A stretch of DNA of 64,000 nucleotides from Unio delphinus (GCA_029339505.1 JAQISU010000246.1:2196501-2260500); one strand, 5' to 3'; numbered from the stretch's first letter, positions 22,101-29,269 are shown. Notes: generated by a model from the sequence alone, not told the origin. Program-made: numbers and translations.

Positions 22101-23549
22101 CTGTTTCTTGCATATTGCACAGAATTACAGCTCATCATCACAAACTGTATTCCAACAGAAAGACAGCCTGAAAACTACCTGGATACACCTTAGATCAAAA
22201 CACTGGCACCTAATAGATTACATCATGCCAGAGGGATTTAAAAGATGTCCTTCATACAAGAGTGATGCCTAGTGCCAAACAGATCATCGTCCTATCAGAT
22301 GCAAGCTTGACTTCAGCTTCAAGCCCTGGCGCAGATGACAAGGAGGTACCTCGAGAATGAAGCTCCAGATCAAAAACCATTTGTGTGCTGACGTCAAGGC
22401 ATATGTTTCAAGAGAGCCTGCAGTCGAGACGCGAGGAACCTAATTTTCCGTCAGATCTACCTTCGGAAGTGATGTTGAATAACATTAAAGCTGCCTTTCT
22501 GCAAACCTTAGAAGCAATCCTTGAATTCACCACTAAGAACAAAGTCTGGTTTGATGAAAACAAACAAGAAAACCTAGAATTGCTTGGCGAAAAGAAATCA
22601 GCGTACCAAGCACACCTCGCTCAACCATCCTGACCACAGAATTAATTAGTCTTCCGTCTTATCAGCAGCTTCCTCCAGCGCGGGCTCTGAGACATACAAT
22701 ATGAATGGTGGACAAGCTTGACGAACGAACCCAGCTGTAGGCTGACACTGGTGACTACAAAGGGTTCTATGAAGCGTAAAAAACAGTGTGTGGTCTTTCC
22801 TAAGGAGTACAGATGGCCAACCTGGTCTATATGTCAATATATCACATTAATATTTTTGTACAATATTTTATGTATGTCAATTCTTTTGTATCTATTACAA
22901 GTGTTTCTGTTATATCAGATATGTCTCTCTATCTACCTGTCTTGATTGACAACCGTTTGTAATACTGATGTCAAGCATTTTCAGAAGCTTGGTCAGGAAG
23001 TAATATACGTCTGACTTAACTGAAGCAGTGAGGAATATATTTGTATCATTTATCTGACGTTTGTAAAACCTCAGCAAACTGCAAATGTATTCAAGCAATT
23101 GTTTCCACCAGCTAATTATATAGACGCAACAAATGAGTTTGGATTGACCGACTTTTGTTTCTTGCACAGATTCTGATTTTGCTTTTGTCTTCAACCATAC
23201 AAAAACAAACCAAATTATTAAAAAAAAAAACAGAAAACCGAAACAACAAAACAACAAAAAGCAAGACAAAAAAGAAGAAAAAAACCCCCAAAACAAACAA
23301 AACAAAACAAAAACAAATAAAAGCAAACATTATTTTTGAGAATATTGTTCAAAGGATATATACAATATCGATCTTTGGACCAGAAGTTTTGAAATATTAA
23401 TCATAAATATACGCATTATTGCAGCTCTTGATTGATTTTTAAAACATTATTCTATTTTTACAGGTGGATTAACTGGAGATGTGTTTGTGGTAATTTTTAT
23501 TGAACTTCAGCAAACCGGTTCAGTCGTGTCCAAAGAGGATATAAGTGAG
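3455..23549 (+). CDS. GH3 domain-containing protein gene, three exons seen (partial)
   Basis: Three exons share one frame through canonical AG/GT sites: 3455-3582 (ends two bases into a codon), 7450-7628 (starts with one base, ends with one) and 23464-23549 (starts with two, ends in phase). Together they encode about 131 residues of a GH3 family protein. GH3 proteins in plants are acyl-adenylate-forming enzymes conjugating auxin or jasmonate to amino acids. Animal members exist but their substrates are poorly known. The clearest match is exon 1: KGKLYEIVVTTWDGLYRYRSQD, the GH3 block usually read as G..YE.VVT...GLYRYR.GD. A full GH3 protein is about 500-600 residues, so most of the N-terminal half must lie upstream of the window. 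The final exons were not found. The introns are about 3.9 and 15.8 kb; the second is filled with transposons. Confidence 0.8.
3583..4442. other. GH3 intron, no feature seen
   Basis: AT-rich intron sequence with several imperfect short repeats of the type TTTCATTT..ATTAC around 3820-3990. No exon or transposon motif recognised. Confidence 0.5.
4443..4501. repeat. (GA)n microsatellite
   Basis: About 29 GA units in the first visible GH3 intron. Confidence 0.95.
4795..5420 (+). repeat. dispersed repeat, copy 1 (starts with CTA/ATA microsatellite)
   Basis: Begins with (CTA)n then (ATA)n, followed by AAAGCGCATAATCTTTAGACG and a ~500-bp body. The same order of landmarks is found at 61410-61890: AATCTTTAGA, GTAGGAAACA, TTAGGTCTTTAA, TTTGTTCTTG, TGGGCAA, CGTTGCT, CCTGGTATGC, then ACTTTGTTTTCAT here versus ACTTCGTTTTCAT there. 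This is therefore an interspersed family, orientation arbitrary. I cannot assign it to a class; no protein is evident. Confidence 0.75.
5764..5786. repeat. poly-C tract
   Basis: An almost uninterrupted run of about 21 cytosines. Length may be unreliable in the assembly. Confidence 0.9.
6160..6530 (-). other. possible decayed coding sequence, unrecognised
   Basis: The minus strand gives protein-like runs (CNNLFTPTLLDMVDRCIPIR, then ALEERLETEIG, and in another frame TKSHLVFKENNDTFEYCI) separated by stops. Composition looks like a former ORF, probably transposon-derived. I recognise no family and the call rests only on local reading-frame quality. Confidence 0.2.
7450..7628 (+). CDS. GH3-like gene, second visible exon
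   Basis: Acceptor GTTTTACAG before 7450, donor ATAG|GTACGT after 7628, 179 bp. The AG left over from exon 1 plus the first G here makes an Arg codon, giving ...FVQRTGETLSLDSFM. The exon then reads through ISRKWTDKTVYEYTAVENCY, corresponding to the C-terminal GH3 region that follows the hinge. Confidence 0.8.
7629..8720. other. GH3 intron, no feature seen
   Basis: AT-rich intron sequence without recognisable exon, transposon protein or repeat structure. Confidence 0.45.
8740..9036 (+). other. short ORF with coiled-coil-like tail, unrecognised
   Basis: A 98-codon ORF ending in a Lys/Gln/Glu-rich stretch (KQKQKEELENVRQQQKEAEQ) that would form a coiled coil. It lies just upstream of the truncated integrase, and retroelement gag or linker regions often carry such stretches, so it may be retroelement-derived. 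The homopolymer T run at about 8908-8918 casts doubt on the reading frame. Confidence 0.2.
9051..9635 (+). pseudogene. integrase core fragment of the Gmr1-like element
   Basis: The frame opens with PEAIPLRNIKSTPIV and contains SDQGSNF, carrying the second catalytic Asp of the DDE triad, then SNGALETFHQ with the catalytic Glu about 35 residues later. The RESVQESLGFSPFELVFGH segment is the usual end of the integrase core. The zinc-binding N-terminus and the first catalytic Asp are missing, so the fragment is 5'-truncated at about 9045. The frame is lost in an A-rich run near 9590. Confidence 0.85.
9636..10096 (+). pseudogene. integrase C-terminal domain and linker of the Gmr1-like element
   Basis: Shortly after the frameshift near 9600 the frame reads AKYYGPYTVDRRINDLNYII, the small barrel domain of retroelement integrases that binds DNA, then CHINMLKEY. 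It continues into the segment preceding reverse transcriptase (LKQLLFEYEYLFPDVPTRPN). The direct continuity between integrase C-terminus and the reverse-transcriptase lead-in is what demonstrates the unusual domain order. Confidence 0.8.
10085..10706 (+). pseudogene. reverse transcriptase of the Gmr1-like element
   Basis: Palm motifs are visible in two frames. The first (10138-10347) has LENDFIEPSKSDWSSPCILV and RICTDYRKVN. The second (10371-10706) has KEISAFATPD, QFGMKGSPSTFQRLMN and the catalytic box YIDDVIVY, then FCHASVALLGHIV. The polymerase aspartates of YIDD are retained. The frame changes around 10340-10370. After 10706 the sequence jumps to the end of RNase H, so about 100 or more codons are missing. 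Confidence 0.85.
10720..10798 (+). pseudogene. terminal fragment of RNase H
   Basis: In a frame different from the preceding ORF the bases read LLQKYNLDIWHIEGKDNLIA followed by DALSRV and a stop. That is the conserved end of gypsy RNase H. The body of the domain is deleted. It is followed by non-coding DNA and then the LTR, so RNase H was the last pol domain. Confidence 0.8.
10923..11748 (+). repeat. long terminal repeat of the Gmr1-like element
   Basis: A purine tract (GGGGGAAAGAG) ends at about 10924. The putative LTR then begins AGTTACGTG and ends CACGTAACA at 11748, so the ends are inverted repeats apart from the expected TG. A TATA box lies at 11283-11289 (GTATATAAAT) and a polyadenylation signal AATAAA at about 11667. 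A primer-binding site follows. About 826 bp. No second copy is in the window, so the boundaries rest on these signals. Confidence 0.7.
11757..11774 (+). promoter_or_regulatory. primer-binding site, tRNA-Pro-like
   Basis: TGGAGCTCGTCCGAGATT, eight bases after the LTR end, closely resembles the tRNA-Pro primer-binding site of gammaretroviruses. It would prime minus-strand DNA synthesis. Its position fixes the LTR as the left LTR of an element extending rightwards. Confidence 0.65.
11820..12262 (+). pseudogene. gag N-terminal fragment downstream of the LTR
   Basis: The first frame (11828-12010) reads LARKYDLSKVKASLTKQDIK, a helical SAP-like start found in retroelement gag proteins of this type. 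A second frame (12038-12262) is a charged coiled coil (EREKEKQLQYYKEEKERQLK). A stop codon near 12032 interrupts them. Capsid and protease never appear. At about 12190 the sequence turns into unrelated DNA, with the Polinton-type polymerase fragment starting at about 12.39 kb, so this copy is truncated. Confidence 0.6.
12325..12388 (+). repeat. 64-bp perfect inverted repeat, left copy
   Basis: Exact reverse complement of 29697-29760, 64 of 64 bases, with sharp loss of similarity at both edges. Here it lies directly before the DNA polymerase fragment. A weak in-frame reading (KYPPLLADFL) suggests it could once have been coding. Confidence 0.9.
12389..13045 (+). pseudogene. protein-primed B-type DNA polymerase fragment (Polinton/Maverick type)
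   Basis: The frame contains YEGQIKCKVLPPMDLYRPVL, then LCYTC, and later GIFTDYVDVFLKLKHEAS. These blocks are typical of type-B DNA polymerases (organellar/viral class) carried by Polinton/Maverick elements and their relatives, which copy the element from a protein primer. Between the blocks the frame is scrambled by at least two indels, so the protein is broken. The exonuclease domain and the catalytic DTDS-type motif region are not present. The 3' end runs into a (GA)n array at 13078. Only about a fifth of a full polymerase remains. It sits alone next to a gag fragment of a different element. Confidence 0.75.
13078..13150. repeat. (GA)n microsatellite
   Basis: About 35 GA units followed by a short CAG run. 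The Ser-Leu ORF on the minus strand is an artefact. Confidence 0.95.
13250..14060 (-). repeat. promoter-like repeat block R, copy 1 (inverted)
   Basis: Read on the minus strand it matches blocks at 17720-18540 and 19030-19855. Shared landmarks are TTGCACAGGTGGCTTACAC, the GGCTGTCCA..ACTGGACT segment, TTCCGATTGGTTGATAGGGT and GGGGATGTGGCAC. It carries the hairpin AGCCCTTAAAAGGGCT at 13922-13937. The block lies downstream of the minus-strand LINE fragment. Confidence 0.7.
14300..14820 (-). other. probable LINE 3' untranslated region
   Basis: On the minus strand, after the LINE protein end, a segment at about 14285-14345 reads GAGGTAGTCTCAAAGTCC then GACTATCAGGCCC. This resembles the AAGGTGGCT...AGCCATCAGGGCC units found three times at 20541-20775. 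It is likely the 3' UTR of the same LINE group. Confidence 0.4.
14810..16403 (-). pseudogene. Jockey/Nimb-like LINE: end of reverse transcriptase, RNase H and C-terminal zinc motif
   Basis: Minus-strand frames run from the reverse-transcriptase thumb (about 16400: GIDGEPTYHIDDLVKRCNQD, then IRSKLDYGCQVY) through a linker into RNase H. RNase H catalytic residues are visible in YTDGSK, AKCWAILESLKW and IISDSLSVL (Asp, Glu, Asp). The C-terminus near 15060-14830 has the CFSCNLPEDLH zinc-knuckle-like motif with a Cys-x2-Cys core. Frameshifts at about 16050, 15780 and 15435 break the protein. No upstream ORF1 or endonuclease is attached on this strand. Confidence 0.8.
16423..16437. other. short hairpin AGCCCT-loop-AGGGCT
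   Basis: AGCCCTTTGAGGGCT, six-base stem and three-base loop. The same stem occurs at 13922-13937 and 17722-17738; a related one is at 19739-19752. Confidence 0.7.
16690..17624 (+). pseudogene. LINE ORF1-like protein, two frames
   Basis: The first frame (16742-16993) reads FNAIMGIGLKLADSWSLRSS, then TTLLLIWDKEGN and a basic RGRKRRWRE tail. A second (17013-17624, 203 codons) starts MDSAVHKSSKENLQEQK, has a Pro-rich and Lys-rich linker with nuclear-localisation-like KKKGKGKGKKRGR at about residues 59-71, a Thr run, and a compact Leu/Tyr-rich end (RQYLEAYLKRPFTHLIDAAK). The pattern of basic, low-complexity linker and small globular end suits an ORF1 nucleic-acid-binding protein of a Jockey/Nimb-type LINE. 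I recognise no exact family. A frameshift near 17000 separates the two parts. Confidence 0.4.
17687..17709. other. 10-bp perfect hairpin
   Basis: GGAAAAACGT, loop GGG, ACGTTTTTCC. It lies between the ORF1-like stop and block R copy 2, 13 bp before the AGCCCT hairpin at 17722-17738. Confidence 0.8.
17720..18540 (+). repeat. promoter-like repeat block R, copy 2
   Basis: Direct repeat of 19030-19855 and inverted relative to 13250-14060. Contains the hairpin AGCCCTTATACAGGGCT (17722-17738), a short palindrome around CATATGTCGCACAGACATAT (17896-17915), an ATTGG (inverted CCAAT) box at about 18286, a long imperfect hairpin at 18343-18376 and a TATA box (GGCTATAAAAG) at about 18475. This looks like a polymerase II promoter carried by a repeat. 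Confidence 0.75.
18551..19036 (+). other. unrecognised ORF between R copies 2 and 3
   Basis: A 161-codon frame without an ATG at its start; the first in-frame ATG is at about 18596 (MSQWECWNSVVW). It begins about 75 bp after the TATA box of R copy 2, so it could be a transcribed leader ORF. No family recognised. A second overlapping frame (18810-19007) is equally open, which lowers confidence in either. Confidence 0.25.
19030..19855 (+). repeat. promoter-like repeat block R, copy 3
   Basis: Same order of landmarks as copy 2: TTTGGCTTCGAGTACCCTC, ACCATTGACTACACTTTTAT, TTGCACAGGTGGCTTACACA, GGCTGTCCATTAGTATAACT. A TATA box (CTACTATAAAACACC) lies at about 19829. The hairpin here is CCCTCCTTTGAGGG (19739-19752). 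Immediately downstream comes a LINE C-terminus. Confidence 0.75.
19862..20200 (+). pseudogene. C-terminus of a Jockey/Nimb-like LINE with poly-A tail
   Basis: The frame reads KYISALKTNGSKCPHCTLDE then NLPHVFNICHKYEEQR: a Cys-x2-Cys-x7-His-x4-Cys zinc motif as in the C-termini of these LINEs, related to the one at 15.0 kb. After two stops the rest (NHNPNLTNETILKFIKEIDK) continues, then an A-rich tail to about 20200. Everything upstream in the LINE is missing and replaced by block R, so this is an internally deleted or recombinant copy. Confidence 0.75.
20541..20775 (+). repeat. three spaced copies of a LINE 3'-UTR motif
   Basis: The motif ATAAGGTGGCTnAATTCCC followed by AGCCATCAGGGCC occurs at 20541-20573, 20641-20676 and 20742-20772, about 100 bp apart. 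Between them is AT-rich filler. It follows the LINE C-terminus and probably belongs to its 3' UTR. Confidence 0.6.
20800..21840. other. non-coding, hairpin-rich, no gene seen
   Basis: Short palindromes occur here: GAGACATAAATGTCTC (21057-21072), AGCCCCAAAAGGGGC (about 21161-21175) and GCCCAAACGGGC (about 21193-21204). The style resembles the hairpins in block R. ORFs are short and without motifs. Confidence 0.5.
21844..22830 (+). pseudogene. decayed RTE-type LINE: end of endonuclease and start of reverse transcriptase region
   Basis: Broken frames show the late endonuclease block: VIILGDIYARV at 22005, where an RTE has VLGDFNARVG, then STTWIHLRSKHWHLIDYIM, where RTE has TWMHPRSR.W.LIDYV. They continue with a CQTDHRPI..KL block and LDERTQL.ADTGDYKGFYEA near 22715-22775. 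The same blocks appear in the better preserved RTE at 57.5-60.6 kb, but the sequence differs enough to be another subfamily. The catalytic Asp-Asn pair of GDFN is changed to GDIY, so it is non-functional. Confidence 0.75.
22840..23463. other. GH3 intron, A-rich low complexity
   Basis: An A-rich segment at 23215-23330 yields Lys/Asn-rich or Phe-rich ORFs that are artefacts. A normal polypyrimidine stretch and TTTTACAG lead into the GH3 exon at 23464. Confidence 0.5.
23464..23549 (+). CDS. GH3-like gene, third visible exon
   Basis: Acceptor TTTTTACAG, donor GAG|GTGAGA, 86 bp. The last G of the exon at 7628 joins GT here to make Gly, giving RLIGGLTGDVFVVIFIELQQ. The FVVIFIEL piece matches the YVVFLEL-type strand of GH3 C-terminal domains. 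The phase fits on both sides. The following exon was not found. Confidence 0.65.
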
Positions 23550-24156
23550 GTGAGATGAGTAAATAATGGATGAACGGAAGGGATGGATTAATTAAATATA
23601 TAATGACGGATGATTGATGAATGGGTGATGGACGAAGTGATCCACTATTATTGAAAGAAAACACGTACTGCTTTATAATTATACCCTAGAAGGCGTAATG
23701 CAGCAAGAGTCAATATTTGGTCACCATTGCTCGTAGTTCGAGGACTAATCCTATGAAGAAATCGAATTTTCTTTTATTAAATATAGTTGGATCAAATGTT
23801 GATTTCCTTTTATATATGAGATCCAGCAACTTGTGAAAGTTAAAGCAACAAGATCTTCTTGGACACTTCCAATATGCTCCTAAGTGTTTACACTGCGTAA
23901 AACGAAGTTTGATTGTTGTTTTAGTTCACATTAAAGCAATAACTGTGTATTTTATGAGGACATATGGAGTTAAGTACAATGCGAAAGTGTACACCAAGGC
24001 AGACAACCAGCGGGTGACTGAATTGAAAATTCATACACTTTCAATCGCGAAACATGTATGCTAACAACTGAACCTTGGTGACTTCTCTCGTAATAATAGT
24101 ACAGCGCACAAGCATTTGTTTATATGTGCTTCGATTTTGTGCTTGTATTTGTGTGT

Positions 24157-24211
<55 letters not shown>

Positions 24212-24590
24212 AAGACGAGTAACCAATGATGTTAACAAACTTTGGAAGGAAATAGATTTATTATGTAACGCACCTATTAATTGGTCATTATAGAATCTGA
24301 AGAAAAAATAATATTAATAATAACAAGACTCCCGTTAAATTTATAATCCAACGAGGAATCAACTTCAATGTTTGTAATCTGGTTCATTTGCATGTTCCGG
24401 TAAAAAAAAGAGCGTTTGTAGCAATCGGGACTCGTATATCGTTAAGACTAAGTATTTGAGTATCCCTTTTAATTGTGTTTTGAGTGTTTATGAAAATAAA
24501 ATCATATTCATTGTCTACTTCTGTCCAACACTGCCATAAAATAATGTCTATGAGGTGATTCTTGTGCTGATCTTTTAAGAGGTCGCTACC
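23550..24590. other. non-coding with (GA)n at 24161-24208
   Basis: AT-rich sequence, presumably GH3 intron, with one (GA)n array of about 24 units. No coding signal. Confidence 0.5.
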
Positions 24591-24599
24591 TTGGTTTCT

Positions 24600-24970
24600 G
24601 ACCCTAGTGTGAATACAAAATATCCGAGATCACCAAAAAGATAATTAGAAGGAACACTATTTTTTTTAGCGAGGTAATATTCTTTTTAAGTTTGAAGAAA
24701 TCGATTTCTGATTTAACTTTTGCAGGTAGGTATTCAATATTAATAGAAGAGGTAAGAAAAATGTTTTGATGCTTCAAGTCTTGCATTTAATGTTGGGAAG
24801 TTTTGTCGATCACGTAAAATGTATTTTGACTGTTCATCTACCAGCTGAAGAAGTCGTTCATTTAAATAACTTGGTGAATAATTATAAATAATTCTGTGAA
24901 AAGTGCAAAGATTCTGAGATTTACTTCTTTCTGAAGGTGAAGGGGTAGCTGCATTCATCATAAATAATGT
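24600..24970 (-). pseudogene. C-terminal fragment of a CR1/L2-like LINE
   Basis: The minus strand reads CTFHRIIYNYSPSYLNERLL then LRDRQNFPTLNARLEASKHF. After a frameshift it reads FLTSSINIEYLPAKVKSEID then FFKLKKN. This has the layout of the end of CR1/L2-type reverse transcriptases (L.K...G..P.YL, R......R......F.P..I..WN.LP..VK). Two frames, so broken. Confidence 0.6.
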
Positions 24971-24974
24971 GGCA

Positions 24975-25560
24975 CGGGCACTTCTGTTGAGACCTAAGAC
25001 TATCCCAGCAGTCTCCGTCTGTCATTTCTTTTCTATATTAGTATGCGTTTTAATATCCACACCAAACTAGATCCAATTTTTTTAATATAGGCACTATATA
25101 TGATAAGTAAATTATATCTAAGGATTTTCCACTCAGGTTGTATTTAAGGAATCAAAAACTATTTAACAATGTAGATACGTATATTTTCAATATGTAGACT
25201 CAGCGTACATTCATTACTAATTCACTGGTCAACAGTGAAATCATTACTGACTTGAAAAGGCCCTAATCTGTAGTATTTTGGTGTGCTGAACACGAATATA
25301 ACCGTGAAATTTTTTTATTGGCTCTCGTTTTGAAGATATTCATATACCTCATTTTCTGTTTCACTGTGTAAATTTCTCCAGTAGGACTGCAGCAACATCC
25401 GGAATAATGATGTAACATTGCATAATACCATCATGCTCACATCATCCACAGTTGATTGCATCATTTTCTGATGCAATGCAATACTAATGCCATGCGGCTG
25501 CTGAAGTAAGTTGACGTCAGCTGTGTACTATACATGTGTAGGCCTATTATACTAATGCTA
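24975..25560. other. non-coding upstream of the transposase-like gene
   Basis: No ORF of note. A run of ATGATGCAATG-like short repeats lies at 25400-25500. If the gene downstream is a DNA transposon, its left terminal inverted repeat should lie in this stretch; I could not pick it out by eye. Confidence 0.4.
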
Positions 25561-25567
25561 ACGTAAG

Positions 25568-25580
25568 CAGTGTACTATAT
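25568..25580 (+). promoter_or_regulatory. TATA box upstream of the transposase-like gene
   Basis: GTACTATATAAAGCCC, about 120 bp before the ATG at 25698, a plausible polymerase II core promoter. Confidence 0.5.
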
Positions 25581-25697
25581 AAAGCCCAATCAGATAGGTT
25601 CAGCATTTAAAATATTTTAGACGTTGTGCGAGACAGTTCAAGCTACTGTTACATAAAACTTATTATTTTATCCATTTACATACAATAAAGAACAGTA

Positions 25698-27386
25698 ATG
25701 CCTCGAAAGTGTGTTAATACCGCGGACAATTTTTGCTATATTTGTGGGGAAGTGACATTTGCCAACCAGAAGAAAAGTATAAATTCTCCAGTGAAGAAGG
25801 CATATGATCTTTACTTCGGATGCAAGGTTGGTGACCAAGACAAGCCTTGGGCTCCACATATATGCTGTGCTACATGTACAACACAGCTTTCACAGTGGTT
25901 GAATTGCAAAAGGTCATCAATGCCGTTTGCAGTCCCAATGGTGTGGAGAGAGCCAAGCAACCACCTAACTGACTGTTACTTCTGCTTGGTTCCTCCTCTT
26001 TCCGGCGGAATAACGAAGCGAAAGAAGTCGAGAATAGTCTACCCAAACATTCCGTCTGCATTGAGACCAGTTCCACATGGTGAGGGACTTCCTATTCCAG
26101 AACCTCCAGCAGAATATTCTCTTGATTCATCTGACGAAGACAAAGGTGAGTCGACCTGTTCTTCTCCTGGTCCATCAGCATGCAGTGATCCAGATTTTCA
26201 CTGTGGTGCATCATTAACCCCACACAGAATAACACAGGAAGAACTAAATGACCTGATTCGTGATTTGGACTTATCAAAGAACAAGGCAGAATTGCTAGGA
26301 TCAATACTCCAACAATGGAATCTTCTAAAAGAAGATGTCACAATTACTGCATATCGAAAGCGCCACCAGCAATTGGAGCCTTTCTTCAGAAAGGAAAGTA
26401 ATCTGATATTCCGTTCCAATATTGAGGGCCTCATGAATGCTTTAAAAATCACTCATGACCCACAAGAATGGAGACTATTTGTGGACTCTTCGAAACTGAG
26501 TCTCAAGGCTGTGCTTTTGCACAATGGAAACATTCTTCCATCTATTCCAGTAGCGTATGCTGTCCACATGAAAGAAACATACGATAACTTAAGGCAGCTA
26601 CTGAATTCCATTGAGTATAACAAGTACAGCTGGCACCTCTGTGGTGATTTGAAGGTAGTTGCCCTTTTAATGGGACTGCAGCAAGGATATACAAGATACA
26701 TGTGTTTCTTATGCAAGTGGGATAGCCGAGCAAGGGAAATGCACTACATGAGGAAGGAATGGACTCACAGGCAGAATGTAGCCATTGGAGAGAAGAATAT
26801 CCAACACCCAGCTCTGGTTGAGGCTCAGAAAATCTTGCTACCACCCCTTCACATCAAACTAGGTTTGATGAAGAACTTCGTGAAAGACATTGACCGGACT
26901 TTGCCAGCATTCCGATACCTGCATGAAAAATTCCCTCGACTCAGCGAAGCAAAGATTAAAGAAGGGGTTTTTGTGGGTCCTCAGATTAGATAGCTTTTCA
27001 AAGATGACTGGTTCAACAACTTGCTGGAGGATGACGCGAAACAAGCAAGGAATGCTTTTCGCCTAGTTTCTACAAACTTCCTGGGAAATGTTAGGGCAGA
27101 AAACTATAAGGAACTCGTAGAAGACATGTTGATGAAGTATAAGAACCTTGGCTGCAATATGTCTCTAAAGATTCACTTCCTTCATTCCCATTTGGATTTC
27201 TTTCCTAGCAACTGTGGTATTGTTAGTGATGAACACGGCGAACGTTTTCATCAAGATATCGCAACAATGGAACAAAGATACCAAGGAAAATGGTCCACTA
27301 CAATGCCGGCTGACTACTGCTGGACACTCCTCAGAGATGCTCCCGAACAGCTGTACAAGAGACAGGCGAAGAAACCTAAGATGTAG
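25698..27386 (+). pseudogene. transposase-like protein, 562 codons with one internal TAG
   Basis: A single frame runs from ATG 25698 to TAG 27386, interrupted only by TAG at 26991-26993 (codon 432). The N-terminus has Cys13-x2-Cys16, a CCATC cluster (56-60) and Cys93-x2-Cys96, a probable zinc-binding module. An acidic Ser/Pro linker follows (140-170). The core has conserved Asp263 (FVDSSKLSLKAVLLHNG), Asp317 (CGDLKVVALL), a Cys-x2-Cys insertion (CFLCKWDSR) and, after the stop, SDEHGERFHQD with Glu512/515. Widely spaced D, D and E on such motifs suggest a DDE-type transposase. I know this protein family as abundant and mostly unnamed in invertebrate genomes. Apart from the stop it looks intact, so inactivation is recent or the stop is read through or a sequencing error. 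Confidence 0.7.
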
Positions 27387-27389
27387 TCA

Positions 27390-27960
27390 ATGACTTGATT
27401 TTTTATAGGTAGGCCTTTTACTATTGGAATGCATTTCGTTATGTAAACATTAATTTCTTGCAGATAACAAACAAACTAGAGCCAATTTTGCAATTTGACT
27501 GTCATATTCGTGTTCATCACATAAAAATTGATAAGAATTGACTAATTTTATTTCAGTAACATGACTTTTGTAAAAATTTGTTGTCCAGTGAATAATTGTA
27601 AAGCCCAACTCTTTGCGATTGGCAGGATATGCAAATGATTCATTTTGGAATCTAAATTTTGGGAAAGTGTGAGTTATTTAATTTTTTTGCTGACAAACAT
27701 GATTCCGGTTTTCCTGTTTTGAAACTTACCAACTATTGATTTGACCAGAGAGAGCGAGCGATGCGGTTATCAAGTTGTATTTCATTGTTGATTTGTTGTT
27801 GAAATTACAAGGACTGAGTTTGTTTTTATAATGAGCAAGTATGAATGCAACATCTCATAAACAGTTTACATATGTTGTTGTCATGACCAAGATTCAATTA
27901 TATGTATCTCTCCTTTCATAATGTGTGGTTTCTCTCTCTTGAATACTTTAGCTTGATTCC
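27390..27960. other. non-coding, no feature seen
   Basis: AT-rich 3' flank of the transposase-like gene. A right terminal repeat would be expected here or slightly further if it is a DNA transposon; none recognised by eye. Confidence 0.4.
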
Positions 27961-27966
27961 CTTTTA

Positions 27967-28260
27967 ATGACCGCGGTGCAAGGGTACGGAACAGCAAGGC
28001 GAAGAGGATCTCTTCAACCTTGTCAAGTGTGGCAGGTCAGCCCGGGATCGTTTGACATCGTGAGGGATATCATACTAGCCTCGAACCCACAAGCTACCTC
28101 AATGCAATTTAAACCACCCAAGATCACGAGAAGGCCAGATATTTTGAAGCATCTCATAAGCAGAAGGATAGACTGATACAAAAACAACAACACACTGAAA
28201 TAAGAAGAAATATGTTGCATCTTGCCGTATATCTGGGACTATCTGTCAACATCGCTCACC
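27967..28260 (+). other. possible decayed ORF, unrecognised
   Basis: A 69-codon frame (FDIVRDIILASNPQATSMQF then KPPKITRRPDILKHLISRRI) continues past a stop with NTLK and EEICCILP. Composition looks coding. I do not recognise the family; it may be part of the large element whose other remnants start at 28.4 kb. Confidence 0.25.
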
Positions 28261-28394
28261 ATTCCATTTAGCGATGGTAACAGTCAGTACAAATTAAATC
28301 AGTCTGCTGATGAAGTTCTTATTGTGAGGACGAAAGGGACGGGTTAGTTTTCTTTAATGCTTTTGGATATATTTGTATATATATATAGGTGGTG

Positions 28395-29020
28395 GTTGCT
28401 GTTGAGGTGGTTATCTATATTCTTTATCAAGTCTTACAATTTCTTTTATAAATTTAACGAATTTAGGATAATAATTTCAGGCCTGTTTTGTATTGTCATA
28501 TGCACGATATATCCACCTAATAAACGTATCATCTTTTATAGAAGCATATTTTTGTTCTAAAATGTTATCCTTATGCGCCAAACTTATTAATGTTGAACGA
28601 GGTAAATCATCTTCCTTAATTTATCTGAGTTGCTTAATAAAACATTCTTTAAATTTTGTCATTAATTCAATATTTTCCCTCACTGGTTTAGAAACAATTT
28701 CTGTACGAATAGCCCCCTCTTGTTCAGGTTGATGTTGTGGTTTAGCTCCAGCGATTTCTTTTAAAAACGGAAAAATAACCTTTGTTCTATCTTCTTCATC
28801 TTTAATATCTCCAAATATAGCTCGTTCAGTAGCCGTAGCAGCCTTTTCAGTGGCTGTAGTAATAGGTTTATATAACTGTTCTGTATTAGTTACAAAGTCA
28901 ACATGAGAATCTTGTTGCCGTTGAAGTTTTTCTTTAAGTTTATCTCGTACCGGAATAAACTTTAATTGCAGCCAATCTCTCACGAGCTTGTCAAGTATGA
29001 TACGATTCTCCGATATTTGC
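28395..29020 (-). pseudogene. unrecognised protein module, copy A
   Basis: Minus-strand ORF (28983 to 28621, 120 codons), extendable on both sides over single stops. Its first ~85 residues match the + strand copy at 34830-35840: a NIGE start, FIPVRDKL versus FLPVRDSF, then QDSHVDFVTNTEQLYKPI versus QEAQVDFATDAAHLFKPV, then ATEKAATATERAIFGDIKDE versus ATEKAALATE..NLGDITDE. After this shared N-terminal module the two proteins diverge. This copy continues after the stop with PRSTLISLAHKDNI, then YASIKDDTFIRWIYRAYDNT and FVKFIKEIVRLD. Function unknown. Its HNH neighbour suggests a large virus-like transposon, possibly a structural protein, but that is inference. Confidence 0.45.
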
Positions 29021-29181
29021 CATTATCCATATTATAAAATATATGGTTAATTAATCGCAGCTTATTGTGCACGATGACATCATTTACGCGACGTGTGTGC
29101 CAATTTTTTTATATATAAAATAAAGCCCTTATTTAACAAAATCAAGGTTCTATAAATCTGTAGGATTCAGCGTACCTGCTC

Positions 29182-29183
<2 letters not shown>

Positions 29184-29249
<66 letters not shown>
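29184..29249. repeat. (TA)n microsatellite
   Basis: About 33 TA units, immediately before the HNH-like reading frame, which is therefore artificially extended into Tyr-Ile repeats. Confidence 0.95.
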
Positions 29250-29252
<3 letters not shown>

Positions 29253-29269
29253 TGTGTGTGTGATGTTAT

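Noticed and set aside
23112..23400. Phe-rich and Lys/Asn-rich ORFs on opposite strands
   Set aside because: A-rich low-complexity DNA.
26092..26844. Several minus-strand ORFs under the transposase-like gene
   Set aside because: Antisense shadows of the 431-codon plus-strand frame.
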